A stretch of DNA of 64,000 nucleotides. Source: Proteiniclasticum ruminis DSM 24773. GTDB lineage: Bacteria; Bacillota; Clostridia; Clostridiales; Clostridiaceae. Positions 7,688-16,883 of the stretch are shown here, piece after piece; position 1 is the first letter of the stretch, and the number at the start of each line of letters is the position of its first letter. Under the pieces are notes generated by a model. That model was given only the letters and a program-made list of their open reading frames with translations. It did not search any database and was not told where the DNA came from. The stretch is from NCBI RefSeq assembly GCF_000701905.1, contig NZ_JNKC01000001.1:744001-808000 (forward strand), in the 5' to 3' direction. The position numbers and the translations under genes were made by a program.

Positions 7688-8133
7688 AGTAAAACCTCCC
7701 CTTTACTGATGCCAAGTTCTCTTGCAGCTTCTGCCGTGCTCCGTCCCTCTCTTAAAAGATCCCAAACTTTTTTCACATGTTCCGGCATGGGTTTCTTTTC
7801 CAGAACTTCTTCTTCCTCAAAAACTTCGCTGCCTCTTAAAGACAGCTCCATATCCTCCTCATGAAGCAGACCTGATTTCAGAGTTTCCCGCTCCATTTGC
7901 CATTTTAGAAGCTCCTCAAAAAGAGTTTTTTCCAGCATCTCCATGCGATGACGAAGGTCCTTGACTTCTTCCTCCGTTTCCAGTGACAAAGATGCCCCTG
8001 AAGCCTCTGAAACGGCTCCAGGCATCCACTCTCTATGACTGGAAGAAAGATGCTGCTCTTTTGTCTCCTCCACTCTTTTCTTAAAACCGTAGACCATGAG
8101 GGATGCCCCCAGGATCAGAAGAAAAATAAACAT
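7654..8133 (-). CDS. SwrB/DUF6115-like membrane-anchored protein
   Basis: The 159-aa protein has an N-terminal membrane helix (residues 2-17, FIFLLILGASLMVYGF), a long charged coiled-coil-like middle (about 50-95) and a C-terminal helix-turn-helix-like segment (VKKVWDLLREGRSTAEAARELG). Its place directly after the sigma-28 gene matches swrB of Bacillus and the DUF6115 proteins of clostridia. SwrB promotes completion of the export gate, so a role in flagellar assembly is inferred. The C-terminal HTH-like motif need not bind DNA. Near its 3-prime end lies the slippery A AAA AAC that may direct -1 frameshifting into the next ORF. Confidence 0.7.
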   Translation of the reverse strand: MFIFLLILGASLMVYGFKKRVEETKEQHLSSSHREWMPGAVSEASGASLSLETEEEVKDLRHRMEMLEKTLFEELLKWQMERETLKSGLLHEEDMELSLRGSEVFEEEEVLEKKPMPEHVKKVWDLLREGRSTAEAARELGISKGEVLLLKNLSKHYKE

Positions 8134-8153
8134 AATGATTCCATCCTTTTTAT

Positions 8154-8861
8154 TTATGCCATGAGCTGCCGGAGCTTCATGAGAATTTTACCGTGAAGCT
8201 GGGACACTCTTGGGATTGAAATATCCATGGCATAGGCGATTTCCTTCAAGGTCAGTTCCTGAACGTAATAAAGATCCAGGATGATCTGTTCTCTCTCCGA
8301 AAGTTTTGTCACCGCTTCTTTCAGGAGAAATTTTCTTTCTTTTTTCAGAAGCTCTTCCTCCGGCGTATCCGTTTCATCATCCGGGATCATATCCGAAAGC
8401 TGAACCTCATTGCCATCTTTATGGAAAAGGGTGGTTTCAAAGGACACTTTGGAGAGATAATGAACGGTCTCATGAAGCTTGGAAAGCTCCTTTTCTCCTA
8501 TACCGAGAATATCACAAATCTCCTGCTCATCCGGCGTCCTGTGATGCTCCTGCTCCAGACGCTCCTTGGCCTCATAATACTCATGAAGCTTCGCAATACG
8601 GTCTCTGGATACTCTGCCGCTTTTTCTCATCTCATCGATGATATTCCCTTTGATACGGACTGTGGCATAGGCTTCAAAAGGCACACCTTTCTTTGAATCA
8701 AATTTTTTCAGGGCATCCATGAGCCCTATGACACCGATGGAAAAAAGATCATCTTTATCAAGATCTCCATCCCCAGCATCCATACGGCCTACAATCCTCT
8801 TCACAAGAGGAATGTATTTCAGTATGAGCTCGCTGTCTGCTTCTTTTTTCTCGTACCCCAT
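8154..8861 (-). CDS. fliA: flagellar/motility sigma factor sigma-28
   Basis: This alternative sigma factor (SigD/FliA/WhiG type, 235 aa) directs late flagellar and chemotaxis promoters. Region 2 is at about 10-85 (DLFSIGVIGLMDALKKFD...FEAYATVRIKGNIIDEMR), region 3 in the middle, and region 4 at the C-terminus (LSEREQIILDLYYVQELTLKEIAYAM). ATG 8861 follows AAAGGAGG. It lies deep in the basal-body operon, so early expression supplies it, and its antagonist FlgM is encoded in a separate sigma-28-type unit at 39 kb. Confidence 0.95.
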   Translation of the reverse strand: MGYEKKEADSELILKYIPLVKRIVGRMDAGDGDLDKDDLFSIGVIGLMDALKKFDSKKGVPFEAYATVRIKGNIIDEMRKSGRVSRDRIAKLHEYYEAKERLEQEHHRTPDEQEICDILGIGEKELSKLHETVHYLSKVSFETTLFHKDGNEVQLSDMIPDDETDTPEEELLKKERKFLLKEAVTKLSEREQIILDLYYVQELTLKEIAYAMDISIPRVSQLHGKILMKLRQLMA

Positions 8862-8876
8862 GGATAGCCTCCTTTA

Positions 8877-9548
8877 CTAACGTTTTGTGGATTTTCTCAT
8901 GAGCAGAAACACATGATTCACAATGGTTTCCTGCATTTTTTCTGTGATGTGGTCAAACCTTATTCCGTAATCATACTTGATTCCTGAAGGCTTCACCATA
9001 AGCTCCCGGTGCATCACAGTGCCCCAGAGCTGTATTTTACGATTGTTCATGACAAATTCCAGAATAATTCTCTTCCCTTCCTTGATGTCTTCCTCACAGG
9101 TGATTTTCATCCCCCCAGCACTGAGATCCACCATAAATCCAGGCTTCATGTACCTTGCGATCTCGTCTCCCACAGCTTTCAGATCCTTGGAGAAGGACAC
9201 ACTGTTTGTGATGTAGTCATTGGCCGTATATAGAATTTCTTCTGTGCAGGACACCCTCACAAAGTTCCGTCTCTGAATGGTCTTGAAATTCTCGAGTCGC
9301 GCAATGGTATAGGTGGGCGCTTCCGCCTTCACTCTCTTTACGATGACCCCAGTAAAATACATACCTTTGGCGCTGTGATAAACAACAGCCTCCACCTTCT
9401 CTCCCTCATGAAAAAAACGGAACCTTTTGTCATCTGCCGGGATGGAAAAATCCACACTATGGTCTGTCTTATCTGAAACCATAGCCTCCAGTATATTCCC
9501 ATCCTCAGTTGTCAGCTGTATCTTTCCCCCAATTGTTATAAAATCCAT
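8877..9548 (-). CDS. PilZ-domain flagellar brake protein (YcgR/DgrA-like)
   Basis: This is a c-di-GMP effector expected to slow the motor or block switching when c-di-GMP is high. The N-terminal YcgR-N-like barrel covers about 1-95. The C-terminal PilZ domain starts with the RxxxR motif (QRRNFVRV) and contains DLSAGGMKI, the second c-di-GMP contact. It is 223 aa, the usual length. The position between flhG and fliA is common in clostridial flagellar operons. Binding of c-di-GMP is inferred from intact motifs. Confidence 0.88.
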   Translation of the reverse strand: MDFITIGGKIQLTTEDGNILEAMVSDKTDHSVDFSIPADDKRFRFFHEGEKVEAVVYHSAKGMYFTGVIVKRVKAEAPTYTIARLENFKTIQRRNFVRVSCTEEILYTANDYITNSVSFSKDLKAVGDEIARYMKPGFMVDLSAGGMKITCEEDIKEGKRIILEFVMNNRKIQLWGTVMHRELMVKPSGIKYDYGIRFDHITEKMQETIVNHVFLLMRKSTKR

Positions 9549-9559
9549 CTCATCACCCG

Positions 9560-10453
9560 CTATGTGCCAAATATTTTTCGGAATCTGTTCCCCAGCTGCT
9601 TTAATGTTGATATATTCTTGGTGAAAACAGTTTCCTCCAATATTATACCAGCGATTTGCTCTATATTTCTACTAGATAGCGCTTGTGGATAAGATATAAG
9701 TACAGGTTCTTGATTCATGATGGCTTTTTCCAGTCGTATGTCATCGAAAATATATCCGCAGTTCTCCAGTTCTATATGAAGAAAATTGCTGCAGGTGGCA
9801 AAAAGCTTCTCATAAGCCTCATCTCCTGCTTCTTTTGACGATATCTTGTTCACAATGAGCTTCACCGATGATTTCAGCCCATAATGACTGAGGGTTTTCA
9901 GCACCCGATAAGCATCGGTGAGGGCAGTGGGTTCTGGAGTTGTCACAAGAATCACCTCATGGGCAAAGGTCATGAAACTCAAAGTCTCTTTGCTGATGCC
10001 GGCTCCATTGTCGATGATCATCACATCAAAGCCCCCAAGATCAATGAGCTCTTCAATGAGCTTTTCCTGATTCTCCTCTGACAGGGTTTCCAACTCCAGA
10101 AGACCCGAGCCTCCCGAAATAGCCTTGATGCCCATGGGTCCCTCATAGATGATGTCCTTGAGCTTTGCTCTTCCTTCCAGATAGTCAAAAAGATCATACT
10201 CATAATGAAGTCCCATGATGATATCCGCATTGGTCATCCCAATGTCCGCATCCAGAAGCAGGACGTTCTTTCCTTTTTTCGCCATGGCAATGGAGAGGTT
10301 CACAGAGATGTTGGTTTTTCCAACACCTCCTTTTCCGCTGACCACAGCATAGATTTTCACAAGCCCGCTTTTCACGGTCTCTTCCTCTTTCATCGGCTCT
10401 TTGCCAAATTTCTCCATTATTTTTCTGCGTAAGGATTCTGCCTGGTCCATCAT
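9560..10453 (-). CDS. flhG: MinD-like ATPase FlhG (YlxH), flagellar number regulator
   Basis: This ParA/MinD-family ATPase controls flagellar number and placement with FlhF. A deviant Walker A (SGKGGVGKTN) is near residues 40-48, LLLDADIGMTNADI follows as Walker A-prime, and VMIIDNGAGIS is the switch II region. I place the start at ATG 10453, not 10471. It overlaps the flhF stop by four bases (ATGA) and follows GGAGGAG with 8-base spacing, whereas the upstream ATG lies inside that ribosome site. About 297 aa. Confidence 0.93.
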   Translation of the reverse strand: MMDQAESLRRKIMEKFGKEPMKEEETVKSGLVKIYAVVSGKGGVGKTNISVNLSIAMAKKGKNVLLLDADIGMTNADIIMGLHYEYDLFDYLEGRAKLKDIIYEGPMGIKAISGGSGLLELETLSEENQEKLIEELIDLGGFDVMIIDNGAGISKETLSFMTFAHEVILVTTPEPTALTDAYRVLKTLSHYGLKSSVKLIVNKISSKEAGDEAYEKLFATCSNFLHIELENCGYIFDDIRLEKAIMNQEPVLISYPQALSSRNIEQIAGIILEETVFTKNISTLKQLGNRFRKIFGT

Positions 10454-11562
10454 GCTTTCAGCTCCTCCCATAAATAGGTGAGCACACGGGAAAGCTCTGC
10501 TTCCTCCAGATCTTCCGGCACTTCCTGCCCATGGCAGAAATACTGCACCGGCAGCACTGTATTCTCCATTATGCCCCAGAAGTTTCTGAAATTCTCCACT
10601 TCGTCCAGCTTGGTGAGAATCAGTGCGTCATAGCGAAGTTCTTTATAGGTTTTCAGAATCCGTTTTACCGTGTCCGTATCCTGGGACATGGAAATGGACA
10701 GATACGTGTTTCTTTCCTCCGGAAGCTCCGAAAGATATCCTTTGATGTCTTCCAGACGCTCTTCGTCCTTAGGACTGGCCCCGATGGTGTCCACAAGGAT
10801 GATGTCCACACCACTGAGCTCTTCCAGCTTTTTCCCGATTTCCTTGGGATCTTCTACTGTGACAAAAGGAATTCCAAGAATCTCCGCATATTTTTTCAGC
10901 TGCTCCACAGCGGCAATGCGGTAGGTGTCAATGGTGAGAAGACCCACGGTCTTGTTTTCTTCAAGAAGTGCCGTGGACGCGATTTTCGCAATGGTGGTGG
11001 TCTTTCCTACTCCCGTAGGTCCCACCAGCACATTGAGTCTGGCAAAGGGTTTCTCCTTCTGAAACGGATTCTCCAGATACACCTCCTGAACAAACTGAAG
11101 AAGATTTTCCTTTGTGAGCTTCTCCTCCAGGCCATGCTTCAGTTTGTACGCATCAAACTTCTCTTTGGCCATGGGACTTTCTGAAAAGACCTTACGGTGC
11201 AGCTCCTCTTCCATCATCTCCATTTCCTGCGCTTTCTGAAGTTCATTCCGGATGCTTCTCTCCAGCGTGCTTTTGAGGGTTTCTTTGGCCATCTGGATCA
11301 TATCCGAGGAATCCTCACGTCTCATCTGAGGTTCTTTAGAAAAGAGGATTTTTTGAAACTCCTCTTTTTCCTTCCGGTTTTTCTCATGGACCTTTTCTTC
11401 CACCGCCACGGTGACTTCCAGCATTTTCTTTCGGAACAGCTGATACCATCTGCCCGGACGTACCGGTTTCTGGCTCACGATGATGGCTTCCTTGCCCAGC
11501 TCATATTTTGCGCGGATCAGGGCTTCTTTCATATCATGTACTACATACTTTTTAATAATCAA
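10450..11562 (-). CDS. flhF: SRP-type GTPase FlhF
   Basis: This signal-recognition-particle-like GTPase helps choose the site of flagellar assembly. It has a basic N-terminal B domain, an N domain, and a G domain with the P loop GPTGVGKTTT at residues 181-190. DTYR and DTIGASPKD switch motifs and TKLDEV follow. It is 370 aa. It overlaps flhG by four bases and the flhA stop by four bases, so flhA-flhF-flhG are tightly coupled. Confidence 0.95.
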   Translation of the reverse strand: MIIKKYVVHDMKEALIRAKYELGKEAIIVSQKPVRPGRWYQLFRKKMLEVTVAVEEKVHEKNRKEKEEFQKILFSKEPQMRREDSSDMIQMAKETLKSTLERSIRNELQKAQEMEMMEEELHRKVFSESPMAKEKFDAYKLKHGLEEKLTKENLLQFVQEVYLENPFQKEKPFARLNVLVGPTGVGKTTTIAKIASTALLEENKTVGLLTIDTYRIAAVEQLKKYAEILGIPFVTVEDPKEIGKKLEELSGVDIILVDTIGASPKDEERLEDIKGYLSELPEERNTYLSISMSQDTDTVKRILKTYKELRYDALILTKLDEVENFRNFWGIMENTVLPVQYFCHGQEVPEDLEEAELSRVLTYLWEELKA

Positions 11563-13631
11563 CGGAATTCCACCATCCCTACTACTTCAATGGGTACATC
11601 ATTAGGCACTTCATTCAGAGACAACACCACCATATGGGGAAAGGTCATGGAGATGAGATTCTTTAAAGCCGTTCGGATCTTCGGGGAAGCCAGGATTACG
11701 GTCTGATACCCCTTCATCATGGCTTCATCAAAGGCGCTCTGGATACTGCTGAAGATTCTTGTGATCATTTCCGGCTCAAGGACAGGAATGGAGCCCCCCA
11801 TGGATTTATGGATGTTCCCTCCGATGAGATCCTCCAGCTGACCCTCTATGGTAAGAACCTTCAGCTCTCCAGTCGGATCCAGGTAGTCTTTCACTATGGT
11901 TCTTTGCAGCGCATGACGCACATGCTCTGTGAGAATCTCTGTATCTTTGATGGAAACGGCATTGTCCGCCAATGTTTCCAGTATGGTCACAAGATCCGTT
12001 ATGGGCACATTCTCTTTGAGAAGATTCTGAAGCACTTTCTGCACTTCTCCAAGGGTCATGATCCCTGGGATAAGCTCCTCCACAATGACGCTGTATTTCT
12101 CAGACAGCTCGTCAATGAGGGCTTTCGTCTCCTGTCTGCCCAAAAGCTCATACGCATGTTTTCTGATAAGCTCCTTCAGATGAGTCACAAGAACCGTCAC
12201 TGGCTCTACAATGGTATATCCGGAAAGATCAGCTCTTTCCTTGTCTTTCTCCTCAATCCACAAAGCAGCAAGGCCGAAGGCAGGTTCTTTTGTAGGGATA
12301 CCCTGAAGATCAAAGTCCTGGGTTCCAGGATCGATAACCAGAAATTTATGGACATAGATTTCTCCTCGGGCAATCTCATTTCCTTTTATTTTCATCACAT
12401 AGCTGTTGGGTTCCAGCTGCAGATTATCACGGATTCTGATGGGATTGATGAGAATCCCCATTTCTGTAGCACACTGCTTTCTGATCGAAGTGATATGGGA
12501 AACCAGGCTGGAATCAGACCCTTCATCCACAAGTGGAATCAGGCCATACCCGATTTCAATGGAGATGGGCTCCACATGGTAAGACCGCACCGTCTCATCC
12601 ACATCTTTGATCTTGCTGATCTTTTCTTTCTCCTTCTCTTCTCCCTTTCTCACAATCTCATCTTTATCATTCTCATAGACAAGATATCCGCCAAGACCGA
12701 TGAAGGCCCCAATGGCCACAAAAGGAATGGTGGGGAAAGCAGGAATAAATCCGATGGCTGAGATGACTACAGCGCCAATCATCATGACTTTCCAGGCGCT
12801 GAACAGCTCCTTGGTGAAGGTTTTACCAAAACTCTCATCTCCACCGGACCGGGTCACGATAAGACCTGATGCTACGGAAATAAGAAGGGATGGTATCTGG
12901 CTCACAAGTCCGTCACCAATGGTGAGTTTCCCGAAATGGCCAATGGATTCCATAATAGTCATTTCCCCCTGCATGGAGAAAATGATGATACCGCCGGCAA
13001 GATTGATCAGCGTAATGATGATGCCCGCAACGGCATCTCCTTTGACAAACTTCGAAGCACCATCCATAGAACCATAAAAGTCCGCTTCCCGCTGAAGATC
13101 CAGTCTTCTTTTCTTGGCCACTTCCTCATTGATGAGACCTGAATTAAGATCCGCATCAATGGCCATCTGTTTTCCTGGCATGGCATCCAGAGTAAATCTG
13201 GCACCGACTTCGGATACTCTGCCTGCACCGTTTGTCACGACCACCATCTGTACGATGGTGATGATGATGAAAATCACAGCACCCACCACATAGTTGTTCC
13301 CAGTAACAAAGGTGGCAAAGGCATTGATGACCTCTCCTGCATCACCTTTACTCAAAATGAGCCTTGTGGATGAAATGTTCAGTCCCAGACGGAACATGGT
13401 CATTACAAGGAGAAGACTGGGGAAAATGGAGAATTCCAGAACACTTTTTGTGAAAAGCGTCAGGATGAGGATCATCATGGAGATGGCCAAATTCACCGTA
13501 AGCAGAAGATCCAGAAGAAAAGAGGGCATGGGCAGGATGATGATGGCAATGACACCAACCACAGCAAAGGCTATGAGAACTTCAGCATATTTTCTTAAAT
13601 TGTAAAGACTTGCTCTTAGACTCTGCGGCAT
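11559..13631 (-). CDS. flhA: flagellar export gate protein FlhA
   Basis: This is the large gate component of the flagellar type III secretion system. The N-terminal half is a bundle of about eight membrane helices and includes the conserved loop (GRVSEVGARFTLDAMPGK and the following DADLNSG). The C-terminal half is the cytoplasmic FlhA-C ring that binds chaperone-substrate complexes. It is 690 aa, normal for the family. ATG 13631 follows AGGAGT. Confidence 0.97.
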   Translation of the reverse strand: MPQSLRASLYNLRKYAEVLIAFAVVGVIAIIILPMPSFLLDLLLTVNLAISMMILILTLFTKSVLEFSIFPSLLLVMTMFRLGLNISSTRLILSKGDAGEVINAFATFVTGNNYVVGAVIFIIITIVQMVVVTNGAGRVSEVGARFTLDAMPGKQMAIDADLNSGLINEEVAKKRRLDLQREADFYGSMDGASKFVKGDAVAGIIITLINLAGGIIIFSMQGEMTIMESIGHFGKLTIGDGLVSQIPSLLISVASGLIVTRSGGDESFGKTFTKELFSAWKVMMIGAVVISAIGFIPAFPTIPFVAIGAFIGLGGYLVYENDKDEIVRKGEEKEKEKISKIKDVDETVRSYHVEPISIEIGYGLIPLVDEGSDSSLVSHITSIRKQCATEMGILINPIRIRDNLQLEPNSYVMKIKGNEIARGEIYVHKFLVIDPGTQDFDLQGIPTKEPAFGLAALWIEEKDKERADLSGYTIVEPVTVLVTHLKELIRKHAYELLGRQETKALIDELSEKYSVIVEELIPGIMTLGEVQKVLQNLLKENVPITDLVTILETLADNAVSIKDTEILTEHVRHALQRTIVKDYLDPTGELKVLTIEGQLEDLIGGNIHKSMGGSIPVLEPEMITRIFSSIQSAFDEAMMKGYQTVILASPKIRTALKNLISMTFPHMVVLSLNEVPNDVPIEVVGMVEFR

Positions 13632-13644
13632 AACATACTCCTAT

Positions 13645-14715
13645 CTATCTTGCTTTTTTCTTTCTGTTCATGGTGAAAACCAAGGCCAGGATTTCTGCCA
13701 CCGCCTGATACATTTCCACAGGAACGGAGGAGCCCGGCTCCACTTTATAATACATACTTCTCGCCAGAGGTTTGTTTTCGATGATGGGGATCTTTTTCTC
13801 TTTGGCCAGTTCTTTCATTTTCATGGCTTTATAATCCAGTCCCTTGGCCATGACCACAGGAGCCTCATCTTTCCCTTGCTCATACCGCAGCGCGATGGCA
13901 ATATGGGTTGGATTTGTGATGAGCACTGTGGAAGCCTCCACGCTCTGCATGGTTCTTGCCATGGACATCTGACGCTGGATCTGCTGCCTTTTCTGTTTGA
14001 TTTTAGGATCTCCCTCCATCTGCTTGTACTCTTCTTTGATCTCATGTTTTGTCATCATGAGATTTTTTTTGTACTCTTTTCTCTCAAAGACGAAGTCGAT
14101 GAGCGCCAGCACAAGCATAAATCCTGCGATATTGATGCTGAGGGTTCTTGTAACCTCTATAAAGAAACCGAAAAGCTTCTCCAGTCCTACGCCTCCAAGA
14201 TTCAGCAGTGGCTTCATGAACTCCTGCAGTCCTGTATAGGTGAGATACACCACAATAAAGAGCTTCATGAGACTCTTGAACAGCGTAAACAGGGCTTTTT
14301 TTGAAAAGATGTTCTTGGCACCCTGAATTGGATTAAGGCGCTTGAAATCAGGTTTCAGAGGCTCAGCTGTGAACAGAAATCCCACTTGCATCACATTGCT
14401 GAGAATCCCGATAAATACAGCCACCAGCCCAAAAGGAAGAAAAATGAGAAGGACCTGCAAGAGAAGCTCTGAAAGGTATGTGCCTGCGTTGGCCGGTCCA
14501 AGCTCCTGTCCAAGGGTAGAAGATAAGGTGAACTGCATGAAGGTTCTGGCACTTTTATAGAGATAGTCTCCTAGAACACCTAGAGCCAGTGCAAAGAGGA
14601 GAAAGGACAATGCGGAATTGAGATCTCCGCTTTTCGATACCTGTCCCTTCTTCCTGCTGTCCCGGAGCCTTTTTGGGGTGGCCTGTTCCGTTTTTGAGTG
14701 CTTGTCTTCTGCCAT
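13645..14715 (-). CDS. flhB: flagellar export switch protein FlhB
   Basis: This export-apparatus protein switches substrate specificity from rod/hook to filament after self-cleavage. It has four membrane helices within about residues 30-210, and the autocleavage motif NPTH at 268-271 is intact. It is 356 aa. The hook-length ruler FliK, its partner, is encoded in the same operon. Confidence 0.97.
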   Translation of the reverse strand: MAEDKHSKTEQATPKRLRDSRKKGQVSKSGDLNSALSFLLFALALGVLGDYLYKSARTFMQFTLSSTLGQELGPANAGTYLSELLLQVLLIFLPFGLVAVFIGILSNVMQVGFLFTAEPLKPDFKRLNPIQGAKNIFSKKALFTLFKSLMKLFIVVYLTYTGLQEFMKPLLNLGGVGLEKLFGFFIEVTRTLSINIAGFMLVLALIDFVFERKEYKKNLMMTKHEIKEEYKQMEGDPKIKQKRQQIQRQMSMARTMQSVEASTVLITNPTHIAIALRYEQGKDEAPVVMAKGLDYKAMKMKELAKEKKIPIIENKPLARSMYYKVEPGSSVPVEMYQAVAEILALVFTMNRKKKAR

Positions 14716-14730
14716 TTACCTCACATCCTT

Positions 14731-15489
14731 CTATCTGAACATTTCTACAGCTTTTCCCATATACTCCGCCAGAAGAGAGAGCGTCTTGCCTCCATGATTC
14801 ATAAATGAAGAAGCCAGAAACAGAAACAGCACCATACCAAGCAGAGATTTCAGCGGCATCCCCAGCATGAAGACATTAATCTGAGGTACAGACCTGGAAA
14901 TCAGCCCCATGACAATATCCACTACCAGAAGCACAATGAGCATAGGTGCTGCTATGCTGAAGGCGATCTTGAAGCTCTGGGAAAAGAGAAAGAGAACCCC
15001 TTCAAGATTGATCCCTGATAGCCCCAGCTGCCCCGGCAGGGCCACCTGGAAAGAATCCATCACGGCCGTAAGCAGCGTATGGTGAAGATTCATCATAAAG
15101 AAAACCATAATGCTCATCCAGTAAAAGAGACTGCCGTAATAAGAGGATGTGGAGCCGGACATTGGATCATATACAGCTCCCATGGAATACCCCACCTGGA
15201 AATCGATGAACTGTCCTGCCATCTCCACAGCGGTGAAAATCAGTTTCGCCATATACCCCATGGTGAGACCAATGACCACTTCCCGCGAAACCGCCAGAAC
15301 AAAAAGAAGGGTTTCCTCATATACAAGAACCTCCGGTGCTCTGAAATACACAAGAAGACTCAGGATAAGGGAAAAAAACACCTTTGAAGTGTTTGGCAGA
15401 GCTTTATGAGAAAATCCAGGAACCACCGTGATAAAGGAAGTGATTCTTGCAAGAATATAGAAAAATCCTTGAATTTCAAGTTGCATCAT
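14731..15489 (-). CDS. fliR: flagellar export gate protein FliR
   Basis: This integral membrane component of the FliP5Q4R1 export gate is 252 aa with about six hydrophobic segments and the family patterns YFRAPE and FQVGYSMGAVYDP. ATG 15489 follows AGGGGGATTC. It is encoded separately from flhB; some clostridia fuse the two, this strain does not. Confidence 0.95.
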   Translation of the reverse strand: MMQLEIQGFFYILARITSFITVVPGFSHKALPNTSKVFFSLILSLLVYFRAPEVLVYEETLLFVLAVSREVVIGLTMGYMAKLIFTAVEMAGQFIDFQVGYSMGAVYDPMSGSTSSYYGSLFYWMSIMVFFMMNLHHTLLTAVMDSFQVALPGQLGLSGINLEGVLFLFSQSFKIAFSIAAPMLIVLLVVDIVMGLISRSVPQINVFMLGMPLKSLLGMVLFLFLASSFMNHGGKTLSLLAEYMGKAVEMFR

Positions 15490-15497
15490 GAATCCCC

Positions 15498-15761
15498 CTA
15501 GAGTCTGTTGATGACATCAAAGGCCTGGTTCATAAATGCAACCAGCGTATTCATCATAAAAGCTCCTAAAAGTATGAGACTGAAAAGCACAGCGATCATC
15601 TTTGGCACAAAGGTCAAGGTCTGTTCCTGAACCTGGGTGGTGGCCTGCAAGATGGAGATGATAAGTCCCACCACCATGGCAATGATCAGAATGGGTGCAG
15701 AGGCCTTTATTGTTGTCATGAACGCACTTTTCATAAGATCCAGTGCCATTACCTGATTCAT
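15498..15761 (-). CDS. fliQ: flagellar export gate protein FliQ
   Basis: This 87-aa protein has two membrane helices and the conserved stretch VVGLIISILQATTQVQEQTL. It is a subunit of the FliPQR gate. It sits between fliP and fliR in the standard order. Confidence 0.96.
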   Translation of the reverse strand: MNQVMALDLMKSAFMTTIKASAPILIIAMVVGLIISILQATTQVQEQTLTFVPKMIAVLFSLILLGAFMMNTLVAFMNQAFDVINRL

Positions 15762-15773
15762 CTTAAAAACCTC

Positions 15774-16541
15774 CTAACTGAATCCCTTGAGAAGAGATTC
15801 CACCACAAGATACCAACCATCCACAAGTATGAAGAGAAGAAGCTTAAAGGGCAGAGCGATCATGGCCGGGGGCAGCATGAACATCCCCATGGACATGAGG
15901 ATACTCGATACAACGATGTCCAGCACAAGGAAAGGAAGAAAGAGAATAAATCCAATGGAGAAAGCGGTCCGGAGCTCACTGATGGTGAATGCCGGAATCA
16001 CTACAGTCAAGGGAAGCTCCATGGGATCTGACACATTTTCAAGATTTCCAGATCTCATAAAAAGAGCCAGATCTTTCTCTCTGGTCTGCTTTAGCATGAA
16101 CTCTTTCAGGGGCACCGCTCCGATTTCAAGAGCTTCCGCCTGGGTGATTTCTTCTGCCACAAAAGGCGTCACTGCCGTATCCATAATCTTGTTATAGACT
16201 GGCGTCATCACAAACATGGTGATGAAAAGAGCAAGTCCCATGAGCACCTGATTGGGCGGTGTCTGCTGGGAACCCATGGCATTTCTTAGAAAGGACAGCA
16301 CCACCACCACTCTGGTGAAAGCCGTGGTGAGGATCACAAAAGCTGGCACCAATGTCAGTACGGTTAGAAGCACAAAGACCCTTACGGTATCCACTGTCGC
16401 CTGGGGTCCACGGTCCGGATTATTGAAATTGATGCCCCACTGGCTGAGATCCAGGGCAAAGGTCTCTTTTACATTGAAAGCGAGACCCAGTCCCACAAAG
16501 AGTGCCAGAAACAGCACCATTTTTTTCTTATTCACGGTCAT
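15774..16541 (-). CDS. fliP: flagellar export gate protein FliP
   Basis: This core subunit of the export gate is 255 aa. It has a cleavable-looking N-terminal signal segment (hydrophobic residues 9-22), then the family motifs LTLVPAFVILTTAFTRVVVV and FRN-region LRNAMGSQQTPPNQVL, and C-terminal membrane helices ending in LVDGWYLVVESLLK. Its start overlaps the end of fliO by 14 bases. Confidence 0.97.
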   Translation of the reverse strand: MTVNKKKMVLFLALFVGLGLAFNVKETFALDLSQWGINFNNPDRGPQATVDTVRVFVLLTVLTLVPAFVILTTAFTRVVVVLSFLRNAMGSQQTPPNQVLMGLALFITMFVMTPVYNKIMDTAVTPFVAEEITQAEALEIGAVPLKEFMLKQTREKDLALFMRSGNLENVSDPMELPLTVVIPAFTISELRTAFSIGFILFLPFLVLDIVVSSILMSMGMFMLPPAMIALPFKLLLFILVDGWYLVVESLLKGFS

Positions 16542-16869
16542 TCCTCTTTCTCCACATCTCTTTCACTGGATTCTCTTCCAGCTGTCTTCGGCGATTCTCC
16601 ATCATTTCCTCCACTTCTTCCGGAAGCAGTTCTTTCAGAAGATCCACTTTTCCAGAACTGATACTGGCCAGATGATACCTTTTCCCCACCCGGACCACTG
16701 CAAGGAACGCCTGATTCGACAGAGGCACCTTTTCCACCATCTGGATGTACTGGTTCCCTCCATAGTTCATCTTCTTCCCGAAGCGCAGCACCACATATAG
16801 AAGAGCGAGCACTGCAGCAAGGCCTAGGATCATTTTCAGAAAAGACAGGATCAGTTCAACAGTTTCCAT
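16528..16869 (-). CDS. fliO: flagellar export protein FliO
   Basis: This 113-aa protein has one N-terminal membrane helix (about 5-27) and a cytoplasmic domain with the FliO-like pattern MVEKVPLSNQAFLAVVRVGKRYHLA. It assists assembly of the FliP ring. Position between fliL and fliP is canonical. The sequence is weakly conserved across species, so the call rests on pattern and position. Confidence 0.88.
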   Translation of the reverse strand: METVELILSFLKMILGLAAVLALLYVVLRFGKKMNYGGNQYIQMVEKVPLSNQAFLAVVRVGKRYHLASISSGKVDLLKELLPEEVEEMMENRRRQLEENPVKEMWRKRNDRE

Positions 16870-16883
16870 GGACGCTCCTTTTC

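Noticed and set aside
11808-12761. Long antisense frame within flhA (317 codons)
   Set aside because: A shadow of the conserved flhA gene; no family resemblance and no ribosome site.
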